Notes: generated from the sequence alone by a model not told the origin. Numbered from the stretch's first letter, positions 1 to 11,422 are shown. The stretch is 42,000 nucleotides of DNA from Herbaspirillum autotrophicum (GCF_001189915.1 NZ_LFLS01000043.1:1-42000), one strand, 5' to 3'. Made by a program: numbers and translations.

Positions 1-156
1 CACGCTGGCCTTGGGAATCGACCCTACCGGCTTGCCGGTAAACGGATTGATCACATCGATCCGGCGCTCGCTGCCGACCAGCTTGCCGGCAATACGCATT
101 TCCTGATACAGCGGTACCCCATCTCTGATTTTGCTTAATTCGTGCAGCATCGACAT
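1..156 (-). CDS. phnY: Phosphonoacetaldehyde dehydrogenase, N-terminal part (cut by window edge)
   Basis: Only the first 52 codons are present; the gene continues beyond the left edge. The visible protein starts MSMLHELSKIRDG and runs to INPFTGKPVGSIPKAS, the typical opening of an aldehyde dehydrogenase (a short arm, then the Asn-Pro-phi-Thr-Gly-Lys segment before the cofactor fold). The family assignment comes from this segment. The specific identity is inferred from position: it is the third gene of a leftward unit behind phnR and phnA, where PhnY oxidises phosphonoacetaldehyde (made by PhnW) to phosphonoacetate, the PhnA substrate. The 62-nt gap after phnA fits co-transcription. Any other NAD(P)-dependent aldehyde dehydrogenase is possible, since the catalytic Cys and Glu lie outside the window. 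Confidence 0.75.
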   Translation of the reverse strand, partial: MSMLHELSKIRDGVPLYQEMRIAGKLVGSERRIDVINPFTGKPVGSIPKASV

Positions 157-218
157 TTATGGCTCCTGGTGGCTGGCATGATACGTAAGACTTGCTGACT
201 TATAGTGGCGATGCCGGT

Positions 219-2182
<1,964 letters not shown>

Positions 2183-2317
2183 GGTGATCTTTTTATTTAT
2201 CGAACTTGGTCTGAACGTCCCGTCGCGGCAGTCACATCCTCTGAACACCGCGTACTGCCTGGCTGCCGCACCAGCTGAAACATTTTTTTGCGGTGCTTTA
2301 TTCAATCAGTGATTGCA

Positions 2318-2346
2318 CTTTAATTTAGTCGGGTGTAGATTGTCAA
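2318..2346 (-). promoter_or_regulatory. Candidate phnR promoter
   Basis: On the minus strand a perfect TTGACA lies at 2346-2341. At about 16-17 nt spacing it is followed by an AT-rich TTAAAG/ATTAAA hexamer near 2318-2324. It reads toward phnR, about 135 nt from its start codon. The -35 hexamer lies inside the inverted repeat described next, which would allow autoregulation. The -10 match is weak. Confidence 0.4.
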
Positions 2347-2350
2347 CAAT
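2339..2350. promoter_or_regulatory. Candidate PhnR operator (inverted repeat)
   Basis: ATTGT and ACAAT arms flank a 2-nt centre (CA). The core TTGT-CA-ACAA resembles the TNGT-N-ACNA half-site pattern described for FadR/FCD-type GntR regulators. It lies in the 306-nt divergent region between phnR and phnS, overlaps the candidate phnR -35 element, and is the clearest dyad I see there. The rest of the gap is AT-rich around 2341-2367 and otherwise shows only the phnS ribosome site. Confidence 0.45.
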
Positions 2351-2488
2351 TTACAAAATATATAAATCGGTCACCGGGAAACAATGTTGCCCGGCAGACA
2401 GTGGCAGGAGGCAAGGCGTTAAGATGGATCAGGCAGGTGGGTTACGGCAGTAATACCGATTGAATGAGACAACATCTGAGGAGATGAC

Positions 2489-3541
2489 ATGAAAATTATA
2501 AAGAAGCCCCAATTTTTCCGGTTCTTGCGCAATACCGCGCTCATGAGCGCCATGGCGCTGGTGGCGGGAGCAGCAACGGCGCAGCCGAAAACGGCATTGC
2601 TGGTCTACACGGCGATTGAAAGCGACGCCATGAAAGCCTACAAAGATGGTTTTGAAAAGGCCAATCCGGACGTTGAAATCCGCTGGGTGCGCGACTCCAC
2701 CGGCGTCGTGACCGCCAAGTTGCTGGCGGAAAAGAATAATCCGCAGGCCGATGTGGTGCTCGGCGTTGCCGCCAGCAGCCTGGCCTTGCTGAGTCAGGAA
2801 GGCATGCTGTTGCCATACGCACCGACCGGCTTCAAAGATCTGAATCCGGCCTATTCCGATACCGCACGGCCACCGGCCTGGGTCGGCATGGATGTGTGGG
2901 GCGCCACGGTCTGCTTCAATACCATCGAAGCCAAAAAACTGAACCTGCCGAAACCGGAAACCTGGAAAGATCTGGCCAAGCCGATTTACAAAGGCCAGAT
3001 CGTGATGCCACATCCGGCTTCAAGCGGCACTGGTTATCTCGATGTCACCGCCTGGTTGCAGATGTTTGGTGAAGCCGAGGGCTGGAAGTACATGGATGCC
3101 CTGCATCAGAACATCGCGCAATACACGCACTCCGGTTCCAAGCCTTGTACCATGGCCGGCACCGGTGAATTCCCGATTGGCATTTCATTTGAATTCCGAG
3201 CGCATCAGGTCAAGCGCACCGGGGCACCGGTCGAACTGATCTTCCCGAAAGAAGGTCTGGGTTGGGATATCGAAGCCAGCGGCATCATGAAGGGCACCAA
3301 GAATCTGGCAGCCGCCAAGAAGCTGGCAGACTGGATGACCACCAAGGAAGCCAATCAAATCAGCGCCACCTGGTGGGCGATCGTTGCCTATCCGGGCATT
3401 GCCAAGAAGGTCGATGGCATTCCTGAAAATTACGAAAAAATGTTGGTGCCGAATAACGACTTCAACTGGTCAGCCAAGAACCGCGCGCGGATTCTGGCCG
3501 AGTGGAGCGGGCGTTACAACGCCAAGGCGGAAAAGAAGTAA
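2489..3541 (+). CDS. phnS: 2-aminoethylphosphonate ABC transporter, periplasmic binding protein
   Basis: A 350-aa extracellular solute-binding protein of the iron/AEP-binding class (family 1). It has a Sec signal peptide with predicted cleavage after A31 (GAATA before QPK). The mature part begins TALLVYTAIESDAMKAY and contains WVRDSTGVVTAKLLAEK and YKGQIVMPHPASSGTGYLD, typical of PhnS2-type AEP receptors. A GAGGAG ribosome site at 2478-2483 sits upstream of the ATG. It is the first gene of phnS-phnT-phnU-phnW and captures AEP in the periplasm. A ferric-ion receptor has the same fold, but the phosphonate genes on both sides argue for AEP. Confidence 0.88.
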   Translation: MKIIKKPQFFRFLRNTALMSAMALVAGAATAQPKTALLVYTAIESDAMKAYKDGFEKANPDVEIRWVRDSTGVVTAKLLAEKNNPQADVVLGVAASSLALLSQEGMLLPYAPTGFKDLNPAYSDTARPPAWVGMDVWGATVCFNTIEAKKLNLPKPETWKDLAKPIYKGQIVMPHPASSGTGYLDVTAWLQMFGEAEGWKYMDALHQNIAQYTHSGSKPCTMAGTGEFPIGISFEFRAHQVKRTGAPVELIFPKEGLGWDIEASGIMKGTKNLAAAKKLADWMTTKEANQISATWWAIVAYPGIAKKVDGIPENYEKMLVPNNDFNWSAKNRARILAEWSGRYNAKAEKK

Positions 3542-3619
3542 ATCTCGAGCGGCGGCCGGCAGCGCCTGACGGTGCGCGCCGGCGCCGGCAATCATGATCT
3601 GATCAAGAGAGGATTTTCC

Positions 3620-4747
3620 ATGCCCAAGCAAAATCAATATCTGGTACTTGAAAACATTTCAAAATCGTTCGGCAGCTTTCATGCGCTGCGCGACATCAAT
3701 CTGACCATCGCCGAAGGCGAGTTCGTCTGCTTCCTCGGCCCGTCCGGCTGTGGCAAGACCACCCTGCTGCGCATCATCGCCGGTCTGGAAAGCCAGGATC
3801 GCGGACAAATCAGTCAGGGCGGCAAAGACATTTCGTGGCTGCCGCCAATCAAGCGCGACTACGGCATCGTGTTTCAGTCGTATGCGCTGTTTCCGAATCT
3901 GAGCATTGCCGAAAACGTGGCCTACGGTCTGGTCAATCACGGCAAGTCACGCACTGACATTCGCGCCCGGGTGACCGAGTTGCTGGCGCTGGCCGGCTTG
4001 CAAAGCAGTGGCGACAAATATCCGGGACAACTGTCTGGCGGCCAGCAACAACGCATCGCACTGGCGCGGGCGCTGGCCACGTCGCCCGGTTTACTGTTGC
4101 TGGATGAACCGCTGTCGGCCCTCGATGCCATGGAACGGGTACGCCTGCGCGGCGAGATCCGGCAATTGCAGCAACGACTCGGCGTCACCACTATCATGGT
4201 CACGCACGATCAGGAAGAAGCGCTGACCATGGCCGATCGCATCGTGGTCATGAACAACGGCAAGATCGAACAGATTGGTACGCCGCAACAGGTTTATCTG
4301 CAACCGGGCTCACCATTCGTGGCGGCATTCGTCGGCAAGGTCAATATCCTGCAAGGCACTTCGCTCGGCGACGGTCGCTTCCGCATCGGTCAACTGGATT
4401 TCCTGAGCGAATCGCGGGTCGATCATATTCCCGCCGGCGATCCGGTCAAGGTGTATCTGCGGCCGGAAGATTTTGTCGTGCGTGACGCCGAAACGCGCAC
4501 TGCCAACCGCGCCATGGGCGAAGTGCTGAAGATCGAATTCCTCGGTGCCTTCAGCTATCTGACGGTGGCGCTGGCCGGCATGGAACAGCAACCGGTGATT
4601 GCATCGATGTCGCTCAACCTGCTCAAAGAGTTGAAACTGACCGTGGGCAGCAAAGTGTTGTACGGCTTGTTGCCGGAACGGATCCGGGTGTACTGTCAGC
4701 ACGAGCAGGCACCGGCAGCGTCACTTGCATTGGCGGAGGCCGCATGA
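3620..4747 (+). CDS. phnT: 2-aminoethylphosphonate ABC transporter, ATP-binding protein
   Basis: A 375-aa ATPase. Walker A GPSGCGKTT spans residues 40-48, followed by a Q-loop (VFQSYALFPN), the signature LSGGQQQRIALARAL, Walker B LLLLDEP and the switch His in VTHDQEEA. A C-terminal TOBE-type domain (about 240-370) is as in spermidine/iron/AEP importers. The frame is open from 3572, but the MPKQNQ start at 3620 has an AGAGAGGA ribosome site and fits family length. Its stop overlaps the phnU start by 4 nt (ATGA), indicating translational coupling. It energises PhnS/PhnU import. Confidence 0.88.
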   Translation: MPKQNQYLVLENISKSFGSFHALRDINLTIAEGEFVCFLGPSGCGKTTLLRIIAGLESQDRGQISQGGKDISWLPPIKRDYGIVFQSYALFPNLSIAENVAYGLVNHGKSRTDIRARVTELLALAGLQSSGDKYPGQLSGGQQQRIALARALATSPGLLLLDEPLSALDAMERVRLRGEIRQLQQRLGVTTIMVTHDQEEALTMADRIVVMNNGKIEQIGTPQQVYLQPGSPFVAAFVGKVNILQGTSLGDGRFRIGQLDFLSESRVDHIPAGDPVKVYLRPEDFVVRDAETRTANRAMGEVLKIEFLGAFSYLTVALAGMEQQPVIASMSLNLLKELKLTVGSKVLYGLLPERIRVYCQHEQAPAASLALAEAA

Positions 4748-6486
4748 ACCGGGCCGACAATCTCAGCCCGCCGCTGGGCATGACGGCCGGGGCAACGCCG
4801 GCGCGCAATGTGCGGGGCCATCAACAGAGTCACTGGCATGACCGCATCGGTCACTTGTTGCTGTTGTTGATGTGCATCGGCCTTGCGGTCTTCTTGCTGA
4901 TGCCGGTGCTGATGATTCTGATGCATAGTGTGCTGGACGCGCAGGGCCGTTACGTCGGCTTGCGTCAGTTCGCCGAGTACATGTCGACGCCGGCATTACG
5001 GCAATCGATTGGCAACACGCTGTTCATTGCCACCTCCGTGACCTTGCTGGTGATCCCGGCAGCGTTCACGTTTGCCTATGCGCTGACCCGCAGCATGATG
5101 CCGCTCAAGCGCGTATTCCGCACCATTTCACTGATTCCGATTCTGGCGCCGTCGCTGCTGGCCGCGATTTCCTTCATTCAATGGTTCGGTACTCAGGGTG
5201 TGCTCAAGGGTTTGCTTGGCGGGGCCTCGATCTATGGACCGATCGGCATCATCATCAGCGAATGCTATGGCGTCTTTCCGCACGCACTGATGATCATCAT
5301 CACGGCGCTGACCCTGGCCGACGGTCGTCTGTATGAAGTCGCCGACTCGCTCGGCACCGGCACCATCCGCAAATTCTGGACCATTACCTTGCCCGGCGCC
5401 AAGTATGGCCTGATCAGCGCGGCGCTGGTGGTATTCACCTTTACCGTCAATGATTTCGGCGTACCGAAAGTCATCGGCGGTGAATTCAATGTGCTTGCCA
5501 TCGATGTCTATCAGCAAGTGATCGGTCAGCAAAACTTCAACAAGGGCGCCGTAGTCAGTCTGCTGCTGTTGCTGCCGGCGCTGATGGCATTCGTGATCGA
5601 CTTCACCATCCGTCGCAAACTGCAATCGCAACTGTCGGCGCGTGCGGTACCGTATGTGCCGAAGAAGAACCGGGTATTCGATGCACTGATGTTCGTCTAC
5701 TGCGCCATCATCTGCGGCCTGATGCTGGCCGTGCTCGGCATGGCGGTGTATACCTCGCTGATCAAACTGTGGCCCTACAATCTGACGCTCAGTCTGGACC
5801 ATTATTACTTCGGTCTGGTCGAAGGCGAGATGCTGGAATCGTATCTGAACAGTCTCAAGCTGGCGCTGTACGTAGTGGTGTTCGGTACCACACTGATCTT
5901 CAGTACGGCTTATCTGGTGGAAAAGACGCGCGGCATGAATGGCGTGCGTCCCGTGATCCGGATGCTGGCGCTGCTGCCGATGGGCGTGCCGGGCCTGGTG
6001 CTGGGTCTGGGCTACATCATGTTCTTCAACGACCCGGCCAACCCGCTGAGCTTTCTGTATCGCAGCATGTTGATTCTGGTGCTGTCGACCATCGTGCATT
6101 ACTTCACCTCCAGCTATCTGACGGCGGTGACCGCACTCAAGGCCATCGATAACGAGTTCGAAGCAGTGTCGGCCTCGCTCAAGGTACCGTTCTACAAAAC
6201 CTTTGTGCGGGTGACGGTGCCGGTGTGTCTGCCGGCGGTGCTCGATATCGGCCGTTACCTGTTCATCAATGCCATGACCACGATTTCCACTGTAGTGTTT
6301 CTGTATTCGCCCGATACCACGCTGGCTTCGGTCGCGATTCTGAATCTGGAAGCCGAAGGCAAGATCGGACCCGCCACGGCGATGGCGACCCTGATCGTGC
6401 TGACTTCGATTCTGGTGTGCGGCCTGTATGCCCTGGTGACCCGCGTGTTGCTGAAAAAAGCCCAGCGCTGGCGCAGCGCCACCTGA
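4744..6486 (+). CDS. phnU: 2-aminoethylphosphonate ABC transporter, double-domain permease
   Basis: A 580-aa inner-membrane permease with two tandem BPD-type transmembrane domains, about 12 helices in all. The first domain (about 35-285) carries the EAA-like cytoplasmic loop around VADSLGTGTIRKFWTITLPG. The second (about 310-570) carries AVSASLKVPFYKTFVRVTVP. In Salmonella the two halves are separate PhnU and PhnV proteins; here they are one chain, as in the PhnU2/AepW type and in FbpB-like iron permeases. It overlaps phnT by 4 nt. The iron-permease alternative is unlikely given phnW directly downstream. Confidence 0.87.
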   Translation: MNRADNLSPPLGMTAGATPARNVRGHQQSHWHDRIGHLLLLLMCIGLAVFLLMPVLMILMHSVLDAQGRYVGLRQFAEYMSTPALRQSIGNTLFIATSVTLLVIPAAFTFAYALTRSMMPLKRVFRTISLIPILAPSLLAAISFIQWFGTQGVLKGLLGGASIYGPIGIIISECYGVFPHALMIIITALTLADGRLYEVADSLGTGTIRKFWTITLPGAKYGLISAALVVFTFTVNDFGVPKVIGGEFNVLAIDVYQQVIGQQNFNKGAVVSLLLLLPALMAFVIDFTIRRKLQSQLSARAVPYVPKKNRVFDALMFVYCAIICGLMLAVLGMAVYTSLIKLWPYNLTLSLDHYYFGLVEGEMLESYLNSLKLALYVVVFGTTLIFSTAYLVEKTRGMNGVRPVIRMLALLPMGVPGLVLGLGYIMFFNDPANPLSFLYRSMLILVLSTIVHYFTSSYLTAVTALKAIDNEFEAVSASLKVPFYKTFVRVTVPVCLPAVLDIGRYLFINAMTTISTVVFLYSPDTTLASVAILNLEAEGKIGPATAMATLIVLTSILVCGLYALVTRVLLKKAQRWRSAT

Positions 6487-6555
6487 TTGCAGATGTCGTC
6501 GTGATGACTTATCCGAACCAAATTTCGTCTCAATTCAACCACCAAAGGACATGCC

Positions 6556-7713
6556 ATGAGCCTCGTTAGCCGCGATCCTATCCTTCTTACGCCCGGACCT
6601 CTGACCACTTCTCTTGCCACCAAGACCGCCATGCTGCGCGACTGGGGATCATGGGATGCCTCGTTCAATGCGATTACCGCCGACGTGCGCCGCATGCTGC
6701 TCGATATTGCCAACGCCAAGGAAACCCACGTCTGCGTGCCGATGCAGGGCAGCGGTACGTTCTCGATTGAAGCCGCCGTCAATACCTTGTTGCCGCGCGA
6801 CGGCCACATGCTGGTACTGATCAACGGCGCTTACGGCAAACGCATGGCCAAGCTGGTCCAGATGATGGGTCGTCAAGTGTCGGTATTTGAAACGCCGGAA
6901 GATGTGCCGACCACCGCCGCCGACGTCGACCGCCTGCTGACTGCCGATACCAGCATCACGCACGTCGGCCTGATCCATTGCGAAACCAGCACCGGCATTC
7001 TCAATCCCTTGCACGACATTGCCGAAGTCGTGGCGCGTCACAAACGCAGTCTGATCATTGATGCCATGAGTTCGTTTGGCGCCTTGCCGGTGAATGCCAA
7101 AGAAGTGCCGTTCGATGCCTTGATCGCGGCCAGCGGCAAGTGTATTGAAGGACCGCCGGGTATGGGTTTCGTACTGGCGCGGCGCACCGTGCTGGAAAAA
7201 ATGGAAGGCAATTGCACCTCCTTGTCGCTTGATCTGTTCGATCAGTGGACCTACATGGAGAAGACCACGCAATGGCGCTTTACGCCGCCGACCCATATCG
7301 TCGCCGCGTTCCATCAGGCGCTGTTGCAATTTGTTGCCGAAGGCGGACAGACGGCGCGGCTGGCGCGCTACCAGAAGAACTATGAAACCCTGATGGCCGG
7401 CATGGCGGAACTCGGTCTGAAGCAGTTTCTCGATCCGAAGATCCAGGCGCCGATCATTGTTACGGTGCATGCGCCGGCCAGTGATAACTATGAATTCAAG
7501 CGCTTCTACAATCAGGTGCGCGACAAGGGGTATGTGCTGTACCCGGGAAAACTGACGCAAGCGGAAACGTTCCGCGTCGGCTGTATCGGCGCCATCGGTG
7601 CCGACGAGATGCGCCAGGCAGTACATGCCATGGCGGATGCCTTGCGGGAAATGGGCATCAGCACCAAGGCGACCAAGGCACCGGCGACGAAAGCCGCAGC
7701 GCACGCGCTCTGA
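6556..7713 (+). CDS. phnW: 2-aminoethylphosphonate-pyruvate transaminase
   Basis: A 385-aa class-V PLP aminotransferase that converts AEP plus pyruvate to phosphonoacetaldehyde plus alanine, the first step after uptake. It opens with [13 protein letters not shown], the typical PhnW start. It carries GSGTFSIEA for phosphate binding, D169 in LIIDAMSS and the PLP-binding K195 in [10 protein letters not shown]; the Salmonella enzyme has these at 168 and 194. The Lys/Ala-rich tail after residue 365 looks disordered. An AAAGGA ribosome site precedes the ATG. It sits 69 nt behind phnU and ends the operon at a hairpin terminator. The product feeds PhnY and PhnA on the other side of the regulator, giving a phosphonatase-independent route. 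Confidence 0.94.
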   Translation: MSLVSRDPILLTPGPLTTSLATKTAMLRDWGSWDASFNAITADVRRMLLDIANAKETHVCVPMQGSGTFSIEAAVNTLLPRDGHMLVLINGAYGKRMAKLVQMMGRQVSVFETPEDVPTTAADVDRLLTADTSITHVGLIHCETSTGILNPLHDIAEVVARHKRSLIIDAMSSFGALPVNAKEVPFDALIAASGKCIEGPPGMGFVLARRTVLEKMEGNCTSLSLDLFDQWTYMEKTTQWRFTPPTHIVAAFHQALLQFVAEGGQTARLARYQKNYETLMAGMAELGLKQFLDPKIQAPIIVTVHAPASDNYEFKRFYNQVRDKGYVLYPGKLTQAETFRVGCIGAIGADEMRQAVHAMADALREMGISTKATKAPATKAAAHAL

Positions 7714-7727
7714 ACCAGACCTGCATG

Positions 7728-7765
7728 CAAAACGGCGCCCAGTGATGTGCGCCGTTTTGCTTTGC
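7728..7765 (+). terminator. Rho-independent terminator after phnW
   Basis: An 11-bp perfect stem pairs 7728-7738 (CAAAACGGCGC) with 7749-7759 around a 10-nt loop. The 3' arm ends in TTTT and is followed by GCTTTGCTC. It closes the phn operon and separates it from the convergent sulfur operon ending at 7803. Confidence 0.75.
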
Positions 7766-7802
7766 TCGGCCTTACTGCCGGCATTGTTTAAGTCGGTTTG
7801 CT

Positions 7803-8639
7803 TTACTTGTTCGCCAACCACGGCAACGAATAGAATTTCTTGTTGCGCGCATAAGAAGCATCAATACGGTCACGCACCGCCGGCGATTCCTGATAAATCT
7901 TGATGAAACGCAGGATGCGTGGATCCGTGGCGTTGTTGTCGCGCGTAACGAAGTGGATCGCCCAGCGCCGGTCTTCGACCCCGCTGAAAATCAATCCGTG
8001 TTTGTCGGCGACATCGGCCTTGCCAGCCGCCACATAGTGCGACGTGACGCCTTGCGCCAGATCGACATCTTCAAGCGAACGCACTAGTTGCGGACCATCG
8101 ATTTCAATCAATTTGAGCTTCTTCGGATTGGTCACGATATCGTTGATTGTCGCTTTCGCGCCGATCCCGGGTTTGAGCTTGATCACTCCGGCGTGTTCCA
8201 GCAACAGCAGGCCACGACCCTGATTGGCGGGATCGCTGGCCACCGCGACCTTCGCACCCTCCGGCAAATCGGCAAACTTGTTGTACTTCAATGAAAACAG
8301 ACCGACGTTGGGCAGCAAGCCGACGGCAATCGGTTTGAAATGATAGTTGCCGACTTTCTCGGCATTTTCCAGAAACGGCAAATGCTGGAAGTAATTCACA
8401 TCCAGATCGCCCGCTGCCAGCGCCGTATTGGGACCGGTCCATTCGGTGAATTCAATTACCTTGACGTCCAGCCCTTGTTTGCGGGCTTCTTGTGCGGCGA
8501 CCTCGATGGAGTCGGCAATCGCGCCGGGCGTGACGCCGATGGTCAGCGGTGCGGCCAGCGCGGCGGTGCCGTTGGCGCAGATGGCGACGGTCAAGGTGGT
8601 GAGCGCCAGCAGACGCGGCAGAAATGCGGGGTAATGCAT
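7803..8639 (-). CDS. MetQ/NlpA-family substrate-binding protein, copy 1
   Basis: A 278-aa periplasmic receptor of the MetQ family. A Sec signal peptide ends near ALAA before PLTIGVTPG. Unlike MetQ lipoproteins there is no lipobox Cys, so the protein should be soluble. Family signatures are VIEFTEWTGPNTALAAGDLDVNYFQH in outline, then [14 protein letters not shown] and DGPQLVRSLEDVDLA. The ATG at 8639 has an AAAGGAC ribosome site. It is the last gene of the sulfur operon, far from its metN-metI partners at 12696-14496 but on the same strand with short gaps. The ligand is unknown; methionine, its sulfoxide or another organosulfur compound is inferred from context. Confidence 0.82.
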   Translation of the reverse strand: MHYPAFLPRLLALTTLTVAICANGTAALAAPLTIGVTPGAIADSIEVAAQEARKQGLDVKVIEFTEWTGPNTALAAGDLDVNYFQHLPFLENAEKVGNYHFKPIAVGLLPNVGLFSLKYNKFADLPEGAKVAVASDPANQGRGLLLLEHAGVIKLKPGIGAKATINDIVTNPKKLKLIEIDGPQLVRSLEDVDLAQGVTSHYVAAGKADVADKHGLIFSGVEDRRWAIHFVTRDNNATDPRILRFIKIYQESPAVRDRIDASYARNKKFYSLPWLANK

Positions 8640-8662
8640 GAAGAAGTCCTTTGTGAAAATGA

Positions 8663-10066
8663 TCAGGCGGCGATATGTGTTGGTTGGTCGGAGCTGGTGT
8701 CGCTGCCATCCCGCTGACGCCAGCGTGCCGCACCATGGCTGGCCGGCAATCGATTTCCAGCGCCGAAGAATTTGTTGCGCAACGCGCCTTCGGTATAGGA
8801 GGTGCGATAACGTCCGCGGTTTTGCAGCTCCGGGACCACGATGTCGATAAAGTCTTCGTAAGTTTCCGGCACCACGATGCGGGTCAGGTTGAAACCGTCG
8901 ATATCGCCTTCATCAATCCACTGTTCCAGTTTGTCGGCAACTTGTGCGGCGTCTCCGACGATGGTGTTGTAGCGGCCGCCGAGCTTGTGTTGTTCCAGCA
9001 GCTTGCGACGCGTCATCTGGTTTTGTTGCGCCACCTGCGTTGCCGATTGAATCGAATTGGAGGTGCCGTATTCGATTGCTTCGTCCAGACCGTAACGGGA
9101 GAAGTCGATGCCGGTGCTGGCGGAAAAATGCGCCAATCCGCCTTCGGCGCTGGCATAGTGCAGATATTCGGCGTGCTTTTCCTGTGCTTCCTTTTCCGTA
9201 TGACCGGGGATCACGGCGACCCCGACAAATATCTTGACGTCATGCGGATCGCGTCCGGCATCGGCGACTGCCTGACGAATCTTTTTGGCGCTGGCACGCG
9301 CCGTGGCCGGGTCGCTGGCATTGATGAAAATGCCTTCTGCATGTTGCCCGGCGAAGCGCTGACCGCGTCCCGACGAGCCAGCCTGAAACAGCAACGGCGT
9401 GCGTTGTGGCGAGGGTTCGCTCATGTGATAGCCGCGCGAGCGGTAATAGGGACCGTCATGCGTGATCGAATGGACCTTGGCCGGATCGGTATATATTCTG
9501 CGCGCACGGTCCGCAATCACGGCATCGTCTTCCCAACTGCCTTCCCATAATTTGTAGCTGAGTTCGAGAAAGTCATCGGCGCGGTCATAACGCTGATCAT
9601 GGTCGGCCAGGCCATCCTGACCCAGACCACGGGCGCCGCTGTCGACATAGCCGGTGACGATGTTCCAGCCGATGCGGCCATTGGTCAACTGATCCAGGGT
9701 CGATATCTTGCGCGCGAAGGTGTACGGTGTTTCGGCGCTGATGGTGGCCGTCACGCCGAAGCCGAGATGTTTGGTGACGGCGGCCATCGCCGAAACCAGC
9801 AGCCACGGATCGTTGACCGGCGTCTGGATCGACTCGCGCAATGTCAGATCGATGTTGCCTTGATAGACGTCGTAATAGCCGATGATGTCGGCGATGAAAA
9901 TGCCATCGAACAAGCCGCGTTCCAGTATTTTTGCCAGGTTGATCCAATAATCCAGCGTATTGTATTGATGCGACTGATCGCGCGGATGGGTCCACATGCC
10001 GTGATGAATGTGGCCGACGCTGTTCATGTTGAAAGCGTTGACGTGGATGATTTTCTTTTGACTCAT
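8663..10066 (-). CDS. NtaA/SnaA/DszA-type FMN-dependent monooxygenase
   Basis: A 467-aa bacterial-luciferase-like flavin monooxygenase. It opens with KIIHVNAFNMNSVGHIHHGMW and shows DGIFIADIIGYYDVY, LDQLTNGRIGWNIVTGY and LLFQAGSSGRGQRFAGQHAE, hallmarks of the NtaA/SnaA/SoxA group. Such enzymes use reduced FMN from a separate reductase to cleave C-S or C-N bonds; DszA acts on a sulfone. No flavin reductase gene is visible in the window, so one must be supplied from elsewhere. The C-terminal 40 residues are low-complexity and probably disordered. It lies 29 nt behind the SfnB-like gene and 23 nt before metQ copy 1. The physiological substrate cannot be read from the sequence. Confidence 0.85.
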   Translation of the reverse strand: MSQKKIIHVNAFNMNSVGHIHHGMWTHPRDQSHQYNTLDYWINLAKILERGLFDGIFIADIIGYYDVYQGNIDLTLRESIQTPVNDPWLLVSAMAAVTKHLGFGVTATISAETPYTFARKISTLDQLTNGRIGWNIVTGYVDSGARGLGQDGLADHDQRYDRADDFLELSYKLWEGSWEDDAVIADRARRIYTDPAKVHSITHDGPYYRSRGYHMSEPSPQRTPLLFQAGSSGRGQRFAGQHAEGIFINASDPATARASAKKIRQAVADAGRDPHDVKIFVGVAVIPGHTEKEAQEKHAEYLHYASAEGGLAHFSASTGIDFSRYGLDEAIEYGTSNSIQSATQVAQQNQMTRRKLLEQHKLGGRYNTIVGDAAQVADKLEQWIDEGDIDGFNLTRIVVPETYEDFIDIVVPELQNRGRYRTSYTEGALRNKFFGAGNRLPASHGAARWRQRDGSDTSSDQPTHIAA

Positions 10067-10095
10067 GACGATGGCTTTTCGTGAAATGGAACGCG

Positions 10096-11373
10096 TCAGA
10101 TGGCACCGTGGCGCGGCGGCTTTTTGCCATTCAGGGCATAGTTGCCGATGGCGTGATATTTCCAGCGCACCGGATCGTGCAAGGTATGGGTGCGGACATT
10201 GCGCCAGTAGCGATCAAAGCCGTGGCTGGCATCGGTCGCAGCGGTGCCTGCCAGTTCGAACAATTTGCTGGCAGCCAGCAAGCCGGCACTGGTGCTCAGG
10301 ACTTTGGCTTCGGCCACGGCGACCGAGGCCTCGGCAACGCTGTTTGCATCAGGATTGCGCTGCGCGGCATCCACCAGTCGCGCCGCGCGCCTGATCAAAG
10401 CATCGGCCGCCCGCAGGCGCACATGCACGTCCCCGACTTGCTGCAACAGCAGCGGATCATCAGTCGCGCGTTCTACATTGGCATCGATCCACGGCCGCGC
10501 GTGCTGGCGCAGATACGGCAGCGTGGCTTGCAATGCGCCGTGTCCGATACCGACGTCAATCGCGCAGTGGATGATCTGGGCGAACGGACCAATGGTAGTC
10601 GGTGTATCAAACGAAGCCTTGAATGGCAGAATCCATTCCGGGTCGATGACGACATGATCGAATTGCACCGAGCCGCTGCCGGTAACCCGCTGGCCAAAGC
10701 CATCCCAGTCATCGGTGATGTCGACGCCGGCGGCAGTGCGTGGAATGAAAATCAGATAAGAAGTTTCGTCCGCACCTTCCTGCGCTACGGCGAGTACCGG
10801 TATCCAATGTGAAAACAGCGCACCGGTGCAATAGAATTTCTTCCCGGTGACGACATGCTGGCCATTTTCACGGGTCAGTGTCGTGCGGCGTTTGTAATCC
10901 TTGTGGCCAATCTCGGCCAGCGCATTGCCGAAGCGATCACCTTTGAGAACGCGGTCATAGAAGAAACGCTTCTGCGCTTCGGTACCACCGACGCGTAAAA
11001 CTTCCAGCGCATAGAAATGGTTTTGTGGAATGTGGCCGAGCGAACCATCGGCAGCGGAAACAAGGGCGATGATTTGCGACAGCGTCCACGACGAAACGCC
11101 GGCGCCGCCATATTCGCGCGGCACGGTAATGCCCCATAGGCCGCTGGCGCTGTATTGTTCGACTTCGGCCCAGGGCAGCAGGCGATCACGGTCGCGCAGG
11201 CGGTCGTTCAGGGAAAAGTCCTGCGCCAGTTCACGCGCCCGCGCCAGCGCCTGCGCGTCGCTGGTGATCAGCGCCGGGATGCTGGCTGGTGCGGCAGGCG
11301 CAACCGGCGCCGCGATGCGCGCACCGGTTGCCGATGAAATGGCTTGCTGTTCCAGCGTGTTGGTTTGTGTCAT
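10096..11373 (-). CDS. SfnB/DszC-like sulfur-acquisition flavin oxidoreductase, copy 1
   Basis: A 425-aa protein of the acyl-CoA dehydrogenase fold, in the SfnB/DszC branch associated with organosulfur use. It shows the helical N-terminal domain with WGITVPREYGGAGVSSWTL, a central beta domain (GKKFYCTGALFSHWIPVLA, DDWDGFGQRVTGSG) and a C-terminal helical bundle ending HTLHDPVRWKYHAIGNYALN. DszC-type members are reduced-flavin monooxygenases, not dehydrogenases; which applies here is not determined. It is a paralogue of the next gene upstream, sharing the C-terminal HTLHDPVRWKYH block and overall layout. The N-terminal 35 residues are Ala/Pro-rich and look like an extension. Confidence 0.85.
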   Translation of the reverse strand: MTQTNTLEQQAISSATGARIAAPVAPAAPASIPALITSDAQALARARELAQDFSLNDRLRDRDRLLPWAEVEQYSASGLWGITVPREYGGAGVSSWTLSQIIALVSAADGSLGHIPQNHFYALEVLRVGGTEAQKRFFYDRVLKGDRFGNALAEIGHKDYKRRTTLTRENGQHVVTGKKFYCTGALFSHWIPVLAVAQEGADETSYLIFIPRTAAGVDITDDWDGFGQRVTGSGSVQFDHVVIDPEWILPFKASFDTPTTIGPFAQIIHCAIDVGIGHGALQATLPYLRQHARPWIDANVERATDDPLLLQQVGDVHVRLRAADALIRRAARLVDAAQRNPDANSVAEASVAVAEAKVLSTSAGLLAASKLFELAGTAATDASHGFDRYWRNVRTHTLHDPVRWKYHAIGNYALNGKKPPRHGAI

Positions 11374-11422
11374 ATACGGTGTTCGCTTTGCTTCTGGAAA
11401 TCAGGTTAAAACCGGGGTTGAA

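Noticed and set aside
3572..6486. Reading phnS-phnT-phnU as a ferric-iron (Fbp-type) importer
   Set aside because: The folds are shared, but the genes are flanked by phnW, phnA and a phosphonate-type regulator in one operon arrangement, so AEP transport is the simpler reading.
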